Shown here piece by piece: positions 63,811 to 64,000 of a stretch of 64,000 nt of DNA (within the stretch, counting starts at the first letter, position 1; every line of letters starts with the position of its first letter). The notes beneath the pieces were generated by a model. It did no database searches, was not told the origin of the DNA, and saw only the letters and a list, made by a program, of their open reading frames with translations. This stretch comes from Myxococcus guangdongensis (lineage in GTDB: Bacteria; Myxococcota; Myxococcia; Myxococcales; Myxococcaceae): assembly GCF_024198255.1 (NCBI RefSeq), contig NZ_JAJVKW010000012.1, positions 307,458-371,457 on the forward strand, read 5' to 3'. A program made the position numbers and the translations under genes.

Positions 63811-64000
63811 GGGCGCCCCGCTGACGCCGGAAAGAAGTCGAAGGCGGACGCAGGGTAGCAAGAAGTCGCGGTGGAAACAAGCGACTCGGTCTTTGAAAAC
63901 CAAATAGCAAGCCCAAGAAGAAGAGAAGGATTGCGGAAACCGCAGTCAATCTTTGAGAAGGCCCCAGTCAGGGAGCGCTGAGAAGCGCAGACCGGCAGGG
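63811..64000 (+). ncRNA. Leader of a ribosomal RNA operon (16S lies beyond the window)
   Basis: The stretch has no coding frame and is A-rich and structured. TCTTTGA occurs at 63890-63896 and 63950-63956, similar to rrn antitermination boxA; the second is preceded by the hairpin TGCGG-AAA-CCGCA (63932-63944), matching the boxB-then-boxA order of rrn leaders. Together with three upstream promoters this points to an rrn leader, although no 16S sequence is yet visible at 64000. Confidence 0.6.

Noticed and set aside
63638..63949. Minus-strand Phe/Ser-rich open frame over the rrn promoter region
   Set aside because: It is a reading of A-rich promoter and leader DNA; no start site, and composition is unlike every neighbouring gene.
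1..64000. tRNA genes, insertion sequences and CRISPR arrays
   Set aside because: No TPsiC-like GGTTCGAAT stretch with matching acceptor arm, no transposase motif with terminal inverted repeats, and no repeat-spacer structure was found by eye; a dedicated scan could still find a tRNA I missed.

Overview
The window is a high-GC chromosomal segment from a delta-proteobacterium, almost certainly a member of the Myxococcaceae (Myxococcus, Corallococcus or Pyxidicoccus type). The evidence is strong GC bias at third codon positions, a member of the Myxococcales-restricted paralogous family TIGR02265 (DUF2378), many histidine kinases and eukaryotic-like Ser/Thr kinases, a MoxR/VWA pair, and many lineage-restricted proteins I cannot name. 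There are no insertion sequences, phage genes, CRISPR arrays or tRNAs that I could see.

Layout. 1-2.45 kb: macrodomain protein, two small unknown proteins, then a non-coding GC-rich block of degenerate repeats. 2.45-7.7 kb: a heme-copper oxidase locus with a divergent SCO1-type copper chaperone and a tightly overlapping run of small CATC protein, subunits II, I and III, and a diheme cytochrome c lipoprotein. 7.7-14.1 kb: two soluble sensor kinases, a SnoaL-like protein and unknowns. 14.6-16.7 kb: a compact redox operon (four-helix membrane protein with four histidines, YceI, Tat-exported protein with two Rieske centres). 16.8-19.7 kb: a TPR-like exported protein, a Kelch lipoprotein and an unknown. 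19.7-25.0 kb: CBS protein, a 57-residue double-glycine leader peptide ending in two Cys pairs that resembles a RiPP precursor, unknowns, and a pair of zinc-ribbon membrane proteins. 25.2-29.0 kb: two Ser/Thr kinases (one a likely pseudokinase) facing two duplicated XRE regulators. 29.1-34.1 kb: a three-gene phosphorelay (single receiver, hybrid kinase, multi-receiver GGDEF protein) whose genes overlap. 34.1-46.3 kb: LVIVD-type lipoprotein, TrxR-like flavoprotein with AraC regulator, LysR regulator with S9 peptidase, zinc-ribbon/TonB-like protein, AAA ATPase, TruB-family protein, and a protein of four ~97-residue repeats behind an operator array. 46.3-49 kb: three hairpins sharing one loop, then transketolase. 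49.1-54.1 kb: two unknown exported proteins, VWA (CoxE-like) protein and MoxR ATPase. 54.2-63.3 kb: small lipoprotein, zinc-finger/AT-hook-like protein, a protein with an SSB-like acidic tail, MASE1 histidine kinase, KAS III-like synthase, TIGR02265 protein, MarR operon, SnoaL-like protein and peptide deformylase. 63.4-64.0 kb: tandem sigma-70-type promoters and an antitermination-like leader that look like the start of a ribosomal RNA operon; 16S itself lies beyond the window.

The points most worth following up are the RiPP-like precursor and its palindromic upstream region (21.4-21.7 kb), the covarying hairpin triplet (46.6-46.8 kb), the CRP-spaced operator array with a sigma-54-like promoter (44.65-44.80 kb), the putative diheme/double-Rieske redox operon (14.6-16.7 kb), and the oxidase subunit I lacking the usual D- and K-channel residues. 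All functional calls come from reading motifs by eye; no database search was run.
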